11,772 nt of DNA from positions 1-11,772 of the forward strand of contig JANXWT010000470.1 of the NCBI GenBank assembly GCA_025351035.1. Reading direction: 5' to 3'. The notes under the pieces are model-generated. The model ran no database searches. It saw only the letters and a program-made list of their open reading frames with translations, and was not told where the DNA came from. This DNA comes from Opitutia bacterium (GTDB taxonomy: Bacteria; Verrucomicrobiota; Verrucomicrobiia; Opitutales; Opitutaceae). The position numbers were made by a program, and so were the translations under genes. This document shows positions 1-8,140 of the stretch, piece by piece. The first letter of the stretch is position 1; each line of letters begins with the position of its first letter.

Positions 1-1525
1 GGATCGAACACGACGACATCCGCAAAAAATCCCTCCCGGAGCGAACCGCGCTCTTTCAGACCGAGATTCTCCGCCGGCAGCGAGGCGAGCTTGCGCACCG
101 CCGCCTCGAGCGAGAGCAACTTCTCGGCGCGCACGTAGCGGCCGAGCACGCGGGAAAAATTGCCGTAGGCGCGCGGGTGCGGATTTGAGAGCAGAAACGG
201 CCCCTCCGGTGCCATTGACTCCGCGTCCGAACCGAAAGACACCCATGGCAGCACAATTTGCCGGCGCACGTTGTCCTCGCTCATCACAAAATAAATCGTG
301 CCGACGCGGCTGCCGTCTTCGATCACGAGGTCCATCGCCGTGTCCTCAGGCGAAGTGCCGCGCAGCCGCGCGATCTCGGCGAGTGTCTTGCCGGTGAGCG
401 GCTTCAGCATCGGATTCTTGAACTGGCAAAGGACAATCCGGTCCGGCGAACCGGCAGCAAGGTAGAGGCTCTCCCATTTGTCGGTCGGTGTGGTCATCTC
501 GCGGCGAACCCGCTCGCGGATGGCCGGGTCCTTGAGGCGTTCCGCCCACGCCTTGTAGCCGCCCTCCTGCACCCACGGCGGCATGGACGCATCGAGTCCG
601 GTGGCACCGGCGGTGTAGGTATACATGTCGGCCGTGATGCGCAAACCGGCCGCGCGCGCGGCCTCGATTTTCTTGATCACCGCCTCAAGCTTCGGCCAGT
701 TCGGCTGGCCCGCGGCTTTGAGATGGTAGACTTCAGCGGGAATGCGCGCTTCGCGCGAGATCGCGATCAGCTCATCCAACGCTTCGAGCAGTTGGTTGCC
801 CTCGCTGCGCATGTGCGAAATATACATGCCGCCATAGGACGCGGCGACGCGGCAGAGTTCGATCAACTCGTCGGTCTTGGCGTAAAAGGCCGGCGCGTAA
901 ATGAGCGACGACCCAACACCCATCGCGCCTTCCTCCATCGCCTGCCGCACGAGCGTCTTCATGCGCTCCAACTCAGCTGGGGTCGGGGGCCGGTCGGCCT
1001 TGCCGATTTCGTGGATGCGCACGGTCGTAGCGCCGACGAACGAGGCGACGTTGCACGCGACGCCGCGCTTCTCCAAATACGAAAGGTATTCGCCGAGCGT
1101 CGTCCACTCGATCGGATACTTGATGTCGGCCTGTGACTCGACCGCGTCGATTTTCATCGCATCGTTGAGCGGCCCCATCGACTCGCCTTCGCCCATGACT
1201 TCGAGGGTCACGCCTTGGCGGATCTCGCCCTGCGACCGCCCATCCTGCAGCAGCGACTCGTTTGACCAGCTGAGCATATTGATAAAACCCGGCGCGACCG
1301 CGAGGCCAGTCACGTCGATTTCCCGCGTGCCGTGTCCCGCGATGCTCGGCGCCATCGCCGTCACGCGGTCGCCGCGAATGGCCACGTCACCCACAAAAGG
1401 TTTGCCGCCGCTGCCGTCGTAGATGTGCCGTGGCGGAGCACGAGGTCGTAGTCGGCACCGCACAGGGTCGCGGAACCCAAAGCATACAAAACAAGACCGA
1501 GACGGGACAAGGGATGGTTGCGCAT
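1..1525 (-). CDS. D-aminoacylase-like amidohydrolase (exported), frameshifted near its 5' end and cut by the left edge
   Basis: The translation is a metal-dependent amidohydrolase of the N-acyl-D-amino-acid deacylase (D-aminoacylase) type. It would hydrolyse N-acyl amino acids or a related amide, probably in the periplasm. The ATG at 1525 follows an AGGGA-like ribosome site and opens a signal peptide (MRNHPLSRLGLVLYALGSA) and the usual first strand (YDLVLRHGT). Just after that Thr codon, at about 1424/1425, one base is missing: the signal-peptide frame stops near 1361, while the enzyme continues in the next frame (IYDGSGGKPF...) without a stop to base 1. Numbering across the shift, I see the strand end APGFINMLSW (about 78-87), SHMRSEG with His238, VYHL with His268, FGSDAES with Asp434, and a closing GFFADVVVFD strand. 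About 508 residues are visible. The family's N-terminal HxH is absent. A gene caller might start at the in-frame GTG at 1463, losing the export signal. Family is fairly sure; substrate is unknown. Confidence 0.8.
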
Positions 1526-1579
1526 TCCCTTTTTTGTGCGGCAGCGACGGGCGGAGCAAGTGCGGAGGCGCAACCCCGG

Positions 1580-2104
1580 TTACTTCAGCGCCGCGTGCGC
1601 CTTGGCCACTGCGAGGTATTTTTCGGCCCAGGGACGGATGCTGCTCTTCTCCTTCTCCGTGAGCAACCGCACCACTTTCGCCGGTGAACCGAAAATCATG
1701 GAACCCGGCGGCGCGACGAATCCCTGCGTCACGAGGGAGTTCGCCCCGACAATGCAGCGGTCTCCGATCTTGGCACCGTCGATTATGGTCGCCCCCATGC
1801 CGATCAGGCACTCGTCGCCGATCTCGCAGGCGTGGATGATCGCGCTGTGCCCGATGGTGGTGTAACGGCCGATCTTCACGCCGTGCTCGTCGGCGAGGTG
1901 CACCATCGTCAGGTCCTGAATGTTCGTGCCTTCACCGATCTCGATCGAATTGATGTCGCCGCGCAAAACACAGCCATACCACACGCTGCTGAGCGCGCCG
2001 AGCGTCACATCGCCAAGCACGGTTGCATTGTCCGCGACGAACGCCGCGTTGGCGGTGTCGGGCTTCCGGCCGAGGTGCCGGTCGAGGCGTTGACGGACAT
2101 CCAT
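1580..2104 (-). CDS. Gamma-class carbonic anhydrase family protein (left-handed beta-helix)
   Basis: This 174-residue protein is made of hexapeptide repeats (for example VTLGAL, IEIGEG, VKIGRY, CEIGDE, AKIGDR), which form a left-handed beta-helix that assembles as a trimer. The gamma-carbonic anhydrase residues are in place: Arg48 and Asp50 in VLRGD, Gln63 and Asp64 in NIQD, and three candidate zinc ligands, His69 (MVHLAD), His86 and His91 (IGHSAIIHAC). A C-terminal helix (PWAEKYLAVAKAHAA) closes the barrel. The acidic loop of archaeal Cam is missing, as in the short YrdA/PaaY/CaiE-like relatives, many of which have weak or untested CO2-hydrating activity. The ATG at 2104 was chosen because the hexapeptide domain begins soon after it; the reading frame stays open upstream only by running through the neighbouring gene. 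The stop lies 54 bp before the amidohydrolase start. No signal peptide, so cytoplasmic. Confidence 0.92.
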   Translation of the reverse strand: MDVRQRLDRHLGRKPDTANAAFVADNATVLGDVTLGALSSVWYGCVLRGDINSIEIGEGTNIQDLTMVHLADEHGVKIGRYTTIGHSAIIHACEIGDECLIGMGATIIDGAKIGDRCIVGANSLVTQGFVAPPGSMIFGSPAKVVRLLTEKEKSSIRPWAEKYLAVAKAHAALK

Positions 2105-2191
2105 GCCACCAGCGTAGGCGCGATGGGGTTCAGGCCAAGTCAGAAGCGCCGGGGCATTGGAAGCAGGAGACCGCACGTGAGTGAGGGCAAT

Positions 2192-2243
2192 TGGAGGGCC
2201 CGCGTCCTCGCGGGCCGCGGACGGCGGGGACGCCGTCCCTCCA
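2192..2243. repeat. 52-bp nested palindrome (REP/MITE-like, three-way-junction fold)
   Basis: The element is bounded by a perfect 7-bp inverted repeat, TGGAGGG (2192-2198) and CCCTCCA (2237-2243). Inside are two perfect hairpins: CCCGCG-TCCT-CGCGGG (2199-2214) and GGACGGCG-GGGA-CGCCGTCC (2219-2238), with the palindrome CCGCGG (2215-2220) at their junction. The right arm of the second hairpin shares two bases with the outer repeat, so the full fold would be a three-way junction. It sits in the 214-bp gap between the CNT transporter stop (2319) and the carbonic anhydrase start (2104), the largest gap in the window. Its compact GC-rich form suggests a dispersed intergenic repeat. As RNA it could act as a terminator, attenuator or 3'-end stabiliser, but no U-run follows it on either strand. 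I see no second copy in this window. The rest of the gap shows no clear signal. Confidence 0.8.
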
Positions 2244-2318
2244 CCCAGCCAAAGCAAGTTTCGGGATGTCGACTCCCACTGTGAAAATAAGACAACGGTC
2301 CGGCCGCACTCCCGCCGC

Positions 2319-3581
2319 TCAGATGATGATGCCCGCAAGGGTGGCCGAGAGATACGAGGCGAGCGTGCCGCAGAACAGGGCCTTGAGTCCGAGCCGGGCC
2401 AGATCGCCGCGTCGTTCCGGCGCGAGGGCCCCGATTCCGCCGATCTGCATCCCGATGCTGCTGAAATTGGCGAAGCCGCAAATCGCGATGGTGAGGACGA
2501 GCAGCCCCTTCTCCGTGACGATCGGCACGCTGTGGTTCGTGAGGTTCTGGAACGCGACGAATTCGTTGATCGTGAGCTTCTGGCCGAGGAGCGTCGCGAC
2601 ATTGGCAACGTCGGCCGAGGGCACGCCCATGGCCCACGCCATCGGATAAAACAGTTTTCCAAAAATCCAGTTGAGGCTCAGTTGGAAACTTGGGTCGAAC
2701 AGATGGCCGAGGCCACCGAGCGCCCAGTCGATGCATGCAATGAGTGAGATAAAGCCGATGAGCATCGCGAAGACGTTGATCGAAATCTTCATGCCGTCGC
2801 CCGCGCCGTGGGAGATGGCGTCGATGACGCTCTCGTAGCTGCTCTTCACCTCCAGTTTCACCGTGCCCATGGTCTGGCTCTCCTCCGTCTCGGGAAAGAC
2901 GATCTTGGCGATGACGAGCGCGCCGGGCGCGGCCATCAGCGAGGCGGTGATGAGCTTCGGGGCGAGGTCGAGACCGGCCGCCCGGCCCATGTTGGAGTAG
3001 ACGATGAGAATGCCGCCCGCGATGCAGGCCAGGCTGCCGCTCATCGAGGCGAGCAGCTCGCTCTTGGTCATGCCCGCGAGGTAGGGCCGGATCATCACCT
3101 GCGCCTCGATCTGGCCGACGAACGCGCTCGCCACGTTGCTGAGCGACTCCGCGCCGCTGACGCGCATGACGACGTTCATCGCGCGCGCGATCATGGCCAC
3201 CACCCGCTGCATGATGCCGTAATGGTAGAGGATCGCGACCAGCACGCAGACGAGGATGATGGTCGACGAGATGTTGAAGACAAAGGTGAACCCACCGTTG
3301 AAAAAATTGACCAACTTGCCCGGCGACTCCTCCACCACGATGCCGTTGAAGACGAAGGCCGCGCCCTTCCGCGCGCAGGCCTCGAGCACGCCGATGCCCT
3401 CCCCGAGCAGTTGGAAGAACCGCGCCACCGGCCCGACCTTGAAGATGAGCAGCGCGATGACGATCTGCAGCGCGATGCCGCTGGCCACGAGCCGGTAGTT
3501 GATACGGCGACGGTTGTTGGACGCGAGCCACGCGAGACCGAGAATGAGTGCGACGCCGATGAGGCCTTGAAGACGTTCCAT
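2319..3581 (-). CDS. CNT-family concentrative nucleoside symporter (NupC-like)
   Basis: This 420-residue, strongly hydrophobic inner-membrane protein matches the concentrative nucleoside transporter family, which imports nucleosides with Na+ or H+. Family landmarks appear in order: two N-terminal membrane spans (MERLQGLIGVALILGLAWLA and the span near 33-50), the GGFTFVFN segment, the re-entrant GQxE motif at 156-159, the MGVPSADVANVATLLG and INEFVAF segments, then ICGFANFSSIGMQIGGIG near the C-terminus. Length agrees with bacterial CNTs of about 400 residues. The usual Thr/Ser of the GQ(T/S)E motif is Ile158 here and the Pro two residues after the Glu is Gln161, so substrate choice may differ from classical uridine or adenosine carriers. 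The ATG at 3581 gives the normal CNT N-terminus; the frame is open further up but runs into the preceding gene. No clear Shine-Dalgarno precedes it. It starts 76 bp after the DUF4838 gene and may share its transcript. Confidence 0.93.
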   Translation of the reverse strand: MERLQGLIGVALILGLAWLASNNRRRINYRLVASGIALQIVIALLIFKVGPVARFFQLLGEGIGVLEACARKGAAFVFNGIVVEESPGKLVNFFNGGFTFVFNISSTIILVCVLVAILYHYGIMQRVVAMIARAMNVVMRVSGAESLSNVASAFVGQIEAQVMIRPYLAGMTKSELLASMSGSLACIAGGILIVYSNMGRAAGLDLAPKLITASLMAAPGALVIAKIVFPETEESQTMGTVKLEVKSSYESVIDAISHGAGDGMKISINVFAMLIGFISLIACIDWALGGLGHLFDPSFQLSLNWIFGKLFYPMAWAMGVPSADVANVATLLGQKLTINEFVAFQNLTNHSVPIVTEKGLLVLTIAICGFANFSSIGMQIGGIGALAPERRGDLARLGLKALFCGTLASYLSATLAGIII

Positions 3582-3657
3582 AAGGGGTAAAAGGAGACCG
3601 GGGGTCAGCGCACGTTGCGGGAGACTTTCGCAGAGTTCAATCCCCGAACCACGCTTG

Positions 3658-6120
3658 TCACTCCAGCCGATCCAACCCGATCCGGCTGAACTCGGCGAAG
3701 TCGTCGCCGACCTGGTTGACAGCGCGCACGGCGATGCCGATGCGTCTGGCATTTTTCGGCGCACGCACAACCACCGTCAGTTCCGTCGCGTCGCTCCACT
3801 CGCCGACCGGCAAGCGCTGGATGGTCCCGAGATCGGCGATCTTGTCCGCCGCGTCCGTAAAATAGATCACGAGAAACGTCAGGTTGCCCGGGCTTACCTT
3901 GGCCTTCACGCGGGCGCTGGCGAAGTAGAGGGCGCCGGGTTCAGCCGGCACCCACTGCGAAAATATCTCCTCGAGACATCCGCTCAAGCGAACGGACTGG
4001 CCGATGTCATCCGGCACCAGGGTTACCGCGCGATGTTCGTGCGGCAGATCGTTTCCCCGCCAAGGGCCCGCCGTGGCCCAGTCGAGCGTGGTCGCGTCGA
4101 ACGAAGTCGCGATGCGGAGTTCCTGGAGCGCCGGGTCGGCGTTGACGGGAATCCAGTGCAGATTGTCGCGGGTCACGGCCAGCAGGGTTTTCACTTCCGG
4201 GTAGTCGTGCGCCAGTCGCGTCAACTCAATGCGCGTTGCCTCATCCCTCGGCCAGCGGCCGATCTGCCAAAGCGCGCTGCCGAGCGGATCGTTGCGCGTC
4301 AACTCGCGCGGGATCGGGCCGTGGAGCGCAAGGGGAAATTCTTTTTGCACTTCGGCATGGCGGTCGAGGAAACGGTGCTTTGCCTCCAGAAACTGCTTTG
4401 TCGCAGGCAGCAGCCGGAACCCGGTCGCCTGCGCCTGCTGCAGCAACCGGATGAGAGTCTCCCGCTGCTCGCAATACTCAGCGAACGTCTCGGTGACCGC
4501 AAACGATTCGCTGACCATCCGTAAGCGCTCGCGCACGACTTTGGATTTCGCCAACCGCGCGGCATCGTCGAGCTGGACGCGCAGACTGCGCCGCACGTCC
4601 GGCGGATACAGCAGGTGCTGTTGCTCGTCCTTGAAATATTTCAGCCAGTAGGATGGCAGCGGCTGTTTGCGCCATTGCGCGTCGCACAGCGCGAAGAACT
4701 CCCGCATCGGTGCGGCCGTTTCCTGCCAGAATTCACGGTAGTAGGTGTCGAGCAACTTCGCCGAATCCTGCCTGGCGTCCCACAACAGTTGCGCGGCCAA
4801 CCAGAGTTTCGGTCCGTCGAGTCCCCAATTCGGCGAGCACTCGGCGAAGTAGGCCCCCACCCCGGTCTCATAGGCGAACGGGATTGATTGGGCGACGGCA
4901 TAGAGCGTCGGCCGCGGGACGAGAAATGGCGCGCCATAGAGATAATCGTAGAGGCCGACGACGCGCGGACCCGCCGCCACCCAACGGCGAATGAGCGCTT
5001 GATCCTCGGCGGCAAACTGGCGGTCAAACCACTGGCTGCGATCGGCCGTGAGGAACGGCACGACGTTGGGCTCGACACGGAAGTCCGGCGTGTTCTCCGT
5101 CCAGTCGTAGGCGTAGGTGGTGACGAAGCGGTTCGGAAAATCCCGCGCAACCTCGCGCGCCACTTGGTTCACGAAACCAAAAACCAGATTCGAGTAGTCA
5201 GGGTTTCCTCGGAAATAGCCACGACCGCCGGCCAGTTTCACCGTCGCGGGAGATTGGTCGTAGCCGACCGTGTCGTTCATACTCAACGGCACCGACAATC
5301 GCGTCGGCGATTCGCGCAGCCATTGCTTGAGCACGTTGGCCGCGAAGGGCGCGGCAAGCGGCGACGCGATATTCGGTTGCCAACTGTTGGTGTCACCGAC
5401 TCGCGGCTGGTAGCGCCTGCCACTAATCAGCGGCGCAAGTTCCGGTGTTTTCAGCAAGTCGTCGCGCTTGAATATCACCCCCATGCTATGACGGTGCTCA
5501 AAGAGCGCGTTGAGCCGATTGCGCGAAAACCATGCCTGCTCCTCGGGTGAACCACCGACAGCCAAATGACGGGAAATGAACGACGGCGACCATTGCGCCA
5601 TTTTTGCCGGCAGACTGAACGAATTTCTTGTCGGCACCTGCACGCCGAGCGGGCCCGGGAAGAACCAGTGGGCGCCCAGTTCCGTCTCCAAGAACCAACT
5701 GACGGCTGTTTCCAAAGTATCCGAGGTGCGGGTGTTGATGCTCAGGCGCCCGGCCTGAGAGCTGTAGGCGGCGGAAGAATTCAACTTCTCGACCGCGGTT
5801 GTCTCGGTCTTCCAGCCTCCTCGGTGGACAGAGAGAAACACCCCACGGCCCTTCATGTGCTCCCGGTCACCGCGCTGGATTGGAAACGACGCGCTGCTCC
5901 GAGCGGCGGCCTGCGCGAGCGTCAACTGAAGCAGCTTTGCCGCGCCGGTGCCGGCATCGCCAAGATTGTCGGCGACGTAGATCGGACACGAATATCCATC
6001 CGCCGTGAAGGCGATGAAATCCGTCGGATGGCGTGCCTCCGCGGCGCGCCAGAGCGCCAGTCCCGCGCACAGGCTCCCGATGGCGGCGAACCAAACGAGG
6101 CTGGCGCGGAGCCGGTTCAT
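3658..6120 (-). CDS. Exported DUF4838-domain protein (putative glycan-active, GH67/GH20-like scaffold)
   Basis: An 820-residue protein. An N-terminal hydrophobic stretch (LVWFAAIGSLCAGLALW) followed by AEA looks like a signal peptide or anchor. Residues about 100-165 resemble the N-terminal alpha/beta domain found before glycosidase barrels (TLETAVSWFLETELGAHWFFPG). The centre carries the DUF4838 signature: LSMNDTVGYDQ (about 279-289), YSNLVFGFVNQVAREVA, FVTTYAYDWTENTP, GLYDYLYGAPFLVPR (about 389-403) and YFAECSPNWGLDGPKLW (about 424-440). Relatives are common beside polysaccharide-degradation genes, but I know of no settled activity. A basic helical region spans about 500-600, and the last 150 residues look like a beta-sandwich carbohydrate-binding module (QWVPAEPGALYFASARVKAK). 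The Cys residues often seen after SxNDxxGY are missing. The ATG at 6120 was preferred; a GTG at 6126 is possible. Either lies within 10 bp of the phosphomutase stop, suggesting translational coupling. Confidence 0.85.
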   Translation of the reverse strand: MNRLRASLVWFAAIGSLCAGLALWRAAEARHPTDFIAFTADGYSCPIYVADNLGDAGTGAAKLLQLTLAQAAARSSASFPIQRGDREHMKGRGVFLSVHRGGWKTETTAVEKLNSSAAYSSQAGRLSINTRTSDTLETAVSWFLETELGAHWFFPGPLGVQVPTRNSFSLPAKMAQWSPSFISRHLAVGGSPEEQAWFSRNRLNALFEHRHSMGVIFKRDDLLKTPELAPLISGRRYQPRVGDTNSWQPNIASPLAAPFAANVLKQWLRESPTRLSVPLSMNDTVGYDQSPATVKLAGGRGYFRGNPDYSNLVFGFVNQVAREVARDFPNRFVTTYAYDWTENTPDFRVEPNVVPFLTADRSQWFDRQFAAEDQALIRRWVAAGPRVVGLYDYLYGAPFLVPRPTLYAVAQSIPFAYETGVGAYFAECSPNWGLDGPKLWLAAQLLWDARQDSAKLLDTYYREFWQETAAPMREFFALCDAQWRKQPLPSYWLKYFKDEQQHLLYPPDVRRSLRVQLDDAARLAKSKVVRERLRMVSESFAVTETFAEYCEQRETLIRLLQQAQATGFRLLPATKQFLEAKHRFLDRHAEVQKEFPLALHGPIPRELTRNDPLGSALWQIGRWPRDEATRIELTRLAHDYPEVKTLLAVTRDNLHWIPVNADPALQELRIATSFDATTLDWATAGPWRGNDLPHEHRAVTLVPDDIGQSVRLSGCLEEIFSQWVPAEPGALYFASARVKAKVSPGNLTFLVIYFTDAADKIADLGTIQRLPVGEWSDATELTVVVRAPKNARRIGIAVRAVNQVGDDFAEFSRIGLDRLE

Positions 6121-6127
6121 CGGCACG

Positions 6128-8077
6128 TCAGGTGCCAGCGCGGCGGCGGGCGTCGGCTTCGATGAGCGTCTTCAGCGAGTCGAGCGTCGCCTGCGCCTTG
6201 GCTTTCGCGACGGAGAGGTCGGCCTCCGATTTCACCTTCTCCTGCGCGAAGAGGTAGAATTTCATCTTCGGCTCGGTGCCGCTGCCGCGCGCGGCGAACG
6301 AGTAGCGGTTCGAGAGCGTGACGAGGTAGAGATCCTGCGCAGGAATCTGCTCCCCGTCGGCATCGTAGAATTTCTCGCGGCCGAAGTCCTGGAACTTGGT
6401 GACCGTCACGGCGCCGAAGGCCGTGGGCGGGTTCGCGCGGTAGTCGTCGAGGATGGCTTTGATCTTGGCCGCGCCGGTCGCGCCTTCGTAATAAATGTTG
6501 ATGACCCCCTCGAGAAAGAATCCGCAGTGGAGATAAAGTTCGTCGAGGTATTCCGACATGGTGAGTCCGCGAGTTTTCACGGCGGCGCACAATTCTGCAA
6601 ACATCAGGCAGGCGGCATTGCCGTCCTTGTCGCGGAGAAAATCGTTGGGCAGGTAGCCGTAGCTCTCTTCGGTGCCGAAAAGATAAAACGTGCTGTGCTG
6701 CTGCAGCAGCCGGGCGCGTTCGCGGAAAGGCGTCGCGTCGTAGGCAAAGCCCGCGCCCATTGCGGCGATCAGCTTCTCTTCATAGCCGCGAATCTTGGCG
6801 GCGATCCACTTGAACCCGGTGAGCGTGTTGATGACCTTGACGCCGTGTTTTTTCCCAACGGCATCCTGCAGCGGCGAAGTCACAAAGGTCTTCACCAGCG
6901 CGGCGGCCGACGAACCTTCACGGGGAATCCAGCCCAGTTCCTTGTATTTGCCGATGCGGTAGTCGGCAAAGAGCGCCCCGACTTGGTTGCCGGTGAGAAT
7001 CTGCATGCCGCCGGTCCGCGTGCGGACGGCGACGCCCATGCGGTCGCTGTCGGGATCGGTGGCCATGACGGCATCATGCCCGCCTTTTTCGGCAAGCGAG
7101 ATCGCGTGCGAGAGTGCCTCGGCATTCTCCGGGTTGGCGGATTTGACAGTGGGAAATTTTGGATCAAAGGCCAGTTGGTCGGGCACCGTCGTCACCTTCA
7201 CTCCGGCGGCTTCGAGCAACGGCACTGTTGAAATCGCACCGACACCGTGAATGTTGGTGTAGACGACGGTGAGTTTCGCACGCCGAGTGAGGGCGGGGTC
7301 GATCATCGCCTGAGCCGCGACCGTGAGGTAGGCGGCGTCGGCATCGGCGCCGAGTGTCGTCACCCGGCTGATGTCAGCCTTCAGAAACGCGCGCGTCGCG
7401 GCGAGCGGCACGGCATTGACCTCGGCGATGATGCCCTGATCGTGCGGCGGCGTGACCTGCGCGCCGTCGCCGAAGTAGGCTTTGTAGCCGTTGTCGTGAG
7501 GCGGATTGTGGCTGGCGGTGATGACAACGCCGCAGTGGGCCCCGAGCCAACGCACGGTAAAGCTAAGTTGCGGCGTCGAGCGCGGGCTTTCGAAAATCAC
7601 GGCGTCGCCGCCGAGTTGCGTCCACGCGGACGCGGCCAGCTCGCAGAAGTGTCGGGAAAAATAGCGAACATCGTGAGCGATGACGATTTTGGGGCGGGCG
7701 GTGCTTTGCCTTTGGGCGAGATGGCGACACACATAACGGTGGAGACCGATCGTGGCGCGAAGGAGTGTGAAATCGTTGAGCAGGTTGCACCCGACTCCAG
7801 CGTGCTCCGGCGATCCATTAGCGGACAAGCTGCCGGTCTCGGCCTTGGCCGTAACGACGCCGATGGTGCGGCCGCGCATCCCGCCAGTGCCGAACTCAAG
7901 GTAGCGGTAGAAACGGTCGTTAAGTTCGCGCCACTCGCTGCGGTCGACCAGCTCGGTCATGCTTTGCTGCGCCCAAGTCGGCAGTCCGGCCAGAAGCCAG
8001 GTTTCAAGATTTACGGCAGCACTCGGCATGAGGTTGCCCGCTCGCACGGCGGTTTGAATCTTAGCGTGATCGCTCAT
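6128..8077 (-). CDS. Phospho-sugar mutase (alpha-D-phosphohexomutase superfamily, PgcA/PGM2-like)
   Basis: This 649-residue cytoplasmic enzyme should interconvert a hexose 6-phosphate and its 1-phosphate, most likely glucose. All four active-site loops are visible: TASHNP with the phospho-accepting Ser189, the metal loop DPDSDR (341-346, the form seen in long PGM2-like mutases rather than DGDGDR), the sugar-binding GTEESYGY (468-475), and the phosphate-binding RGSGTEPK (597-604). FGTGGMRG at 62-69 is the usual N-terminal signature. The length fits the long mutase subgroup (about 550-650), not the shorter GlmM. The ATG at 8077 was chosen because homology begins soon after it; an upstream TTG at 8137 would add 20 unconserved residues. 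The pyrophosphorylase gene ends 63 bp upstream and the DUF4838 gene starts 7 bp downstream, so it probably supplies sugar-1-phosphate to the upstream-encoded enzyme. No Shine-Dalgarno is visible; an AT-rich TTAATATT lies just upstream. Confidence 0.93.
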   Translation of the reverse strand: MSDHAKIQTAVRAGNLMPSAAVNLETWLLAGLPTWAQQSMTELVDRSEWRELNDRFYRYLEFGTGGMRGRTIGVVTAKAETGSLSANGSPEHAGVGCNLLNDFTLLRATIGLHRYVCRHLAQRQSTARPKIVIAHDVRYFSRHFCELAASAWTQLGGDAVIFESPRSTPQLSFTVRWLGAHCGVVITASHNPPHDNGYKAYFGDGAQVTPPHDQGIIAEVNAVPLAATRAFLKADISRVTTLGADADAAYLTVAAQAMIDPALTRRAKLTVVYTNIHGVGAISTVPLLEAAGVKVTTVPDQLAFDPKFPTVKSANPENAEALSHAISLAEKGGHDAVMATDPDSDRMGVAVRTRTGGMQILTGNQVGALFADYRIGKYKELGWIPREGSSAAALVKTFVTSPLQDAVGKKHGVKVINTLTGFKWIAAKIRGYEEKLIAAMGAGFAYDATPFRERARLLQQHSTFYLFGTEESYGYLPNDFLRDKDGNAACLMFAELCAAVKTRGLTMSEYLDELYLHCGFFLEGVINIYYEGATGAAKIKAILDDYRANPPTAFGAVTVTKFQDFGREKFYDADGEQIPAQDLYLVTLSNRYSFAARGSGTEPKMKFYLFAQEKVKSEADLSVAKAKAQATLDSLKTLIEADARRRAGT

Positions 8078-8140
8078 GGGAATATTAAGGATGGGCGCGG
8101 TGAAATGCACAGTGGCGCGCCGCGAGCAGGCCGACAAGAA

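Noticed and set aside
258..1136. 292-codon plus-strand open frame
   Set aside because: Antisense to the amidohydrolase, whose motifs are continuous on the minus strand.
1526..1579. Terminator suggested by the A-run (AAAAAA on the minus strand) before the amidohydrolase
   Set aside because: Only a four-base stem (TGCG/CGCA) can be drawn before it, and the A-run is the wrong base for a minus-strand terminator; the sequence AAGGGA there is better read as a ribosome site.
2105..2662. Long N-terminal extension of the carbonic anhydrase frame
   Set aside because: It is Arg/Ser-rich, crosses the palindrome and the CNT 3' end, and precedes a complete hexapeptide domain.
2140..3531. Long minus-strand open frame (about 460 codons) overlapping the CNT gene
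   Set aside because: It is an alternate frame of the transporter. Its composition is Arg/Gly/His-rich with no domain, while the other frame is a clear CNT protein.
3582..3770. Upstream extension of the CNT frame into the DUF4838 gene
   Set aside because: Hydrophilic and unlike CNT N-termini; it overlaps the coding end of the preceding gene.
6005..7231. 408-codon plus-strand open frame
   Set aside because: Antisense to the phosphomutase, with no recognisable domain.
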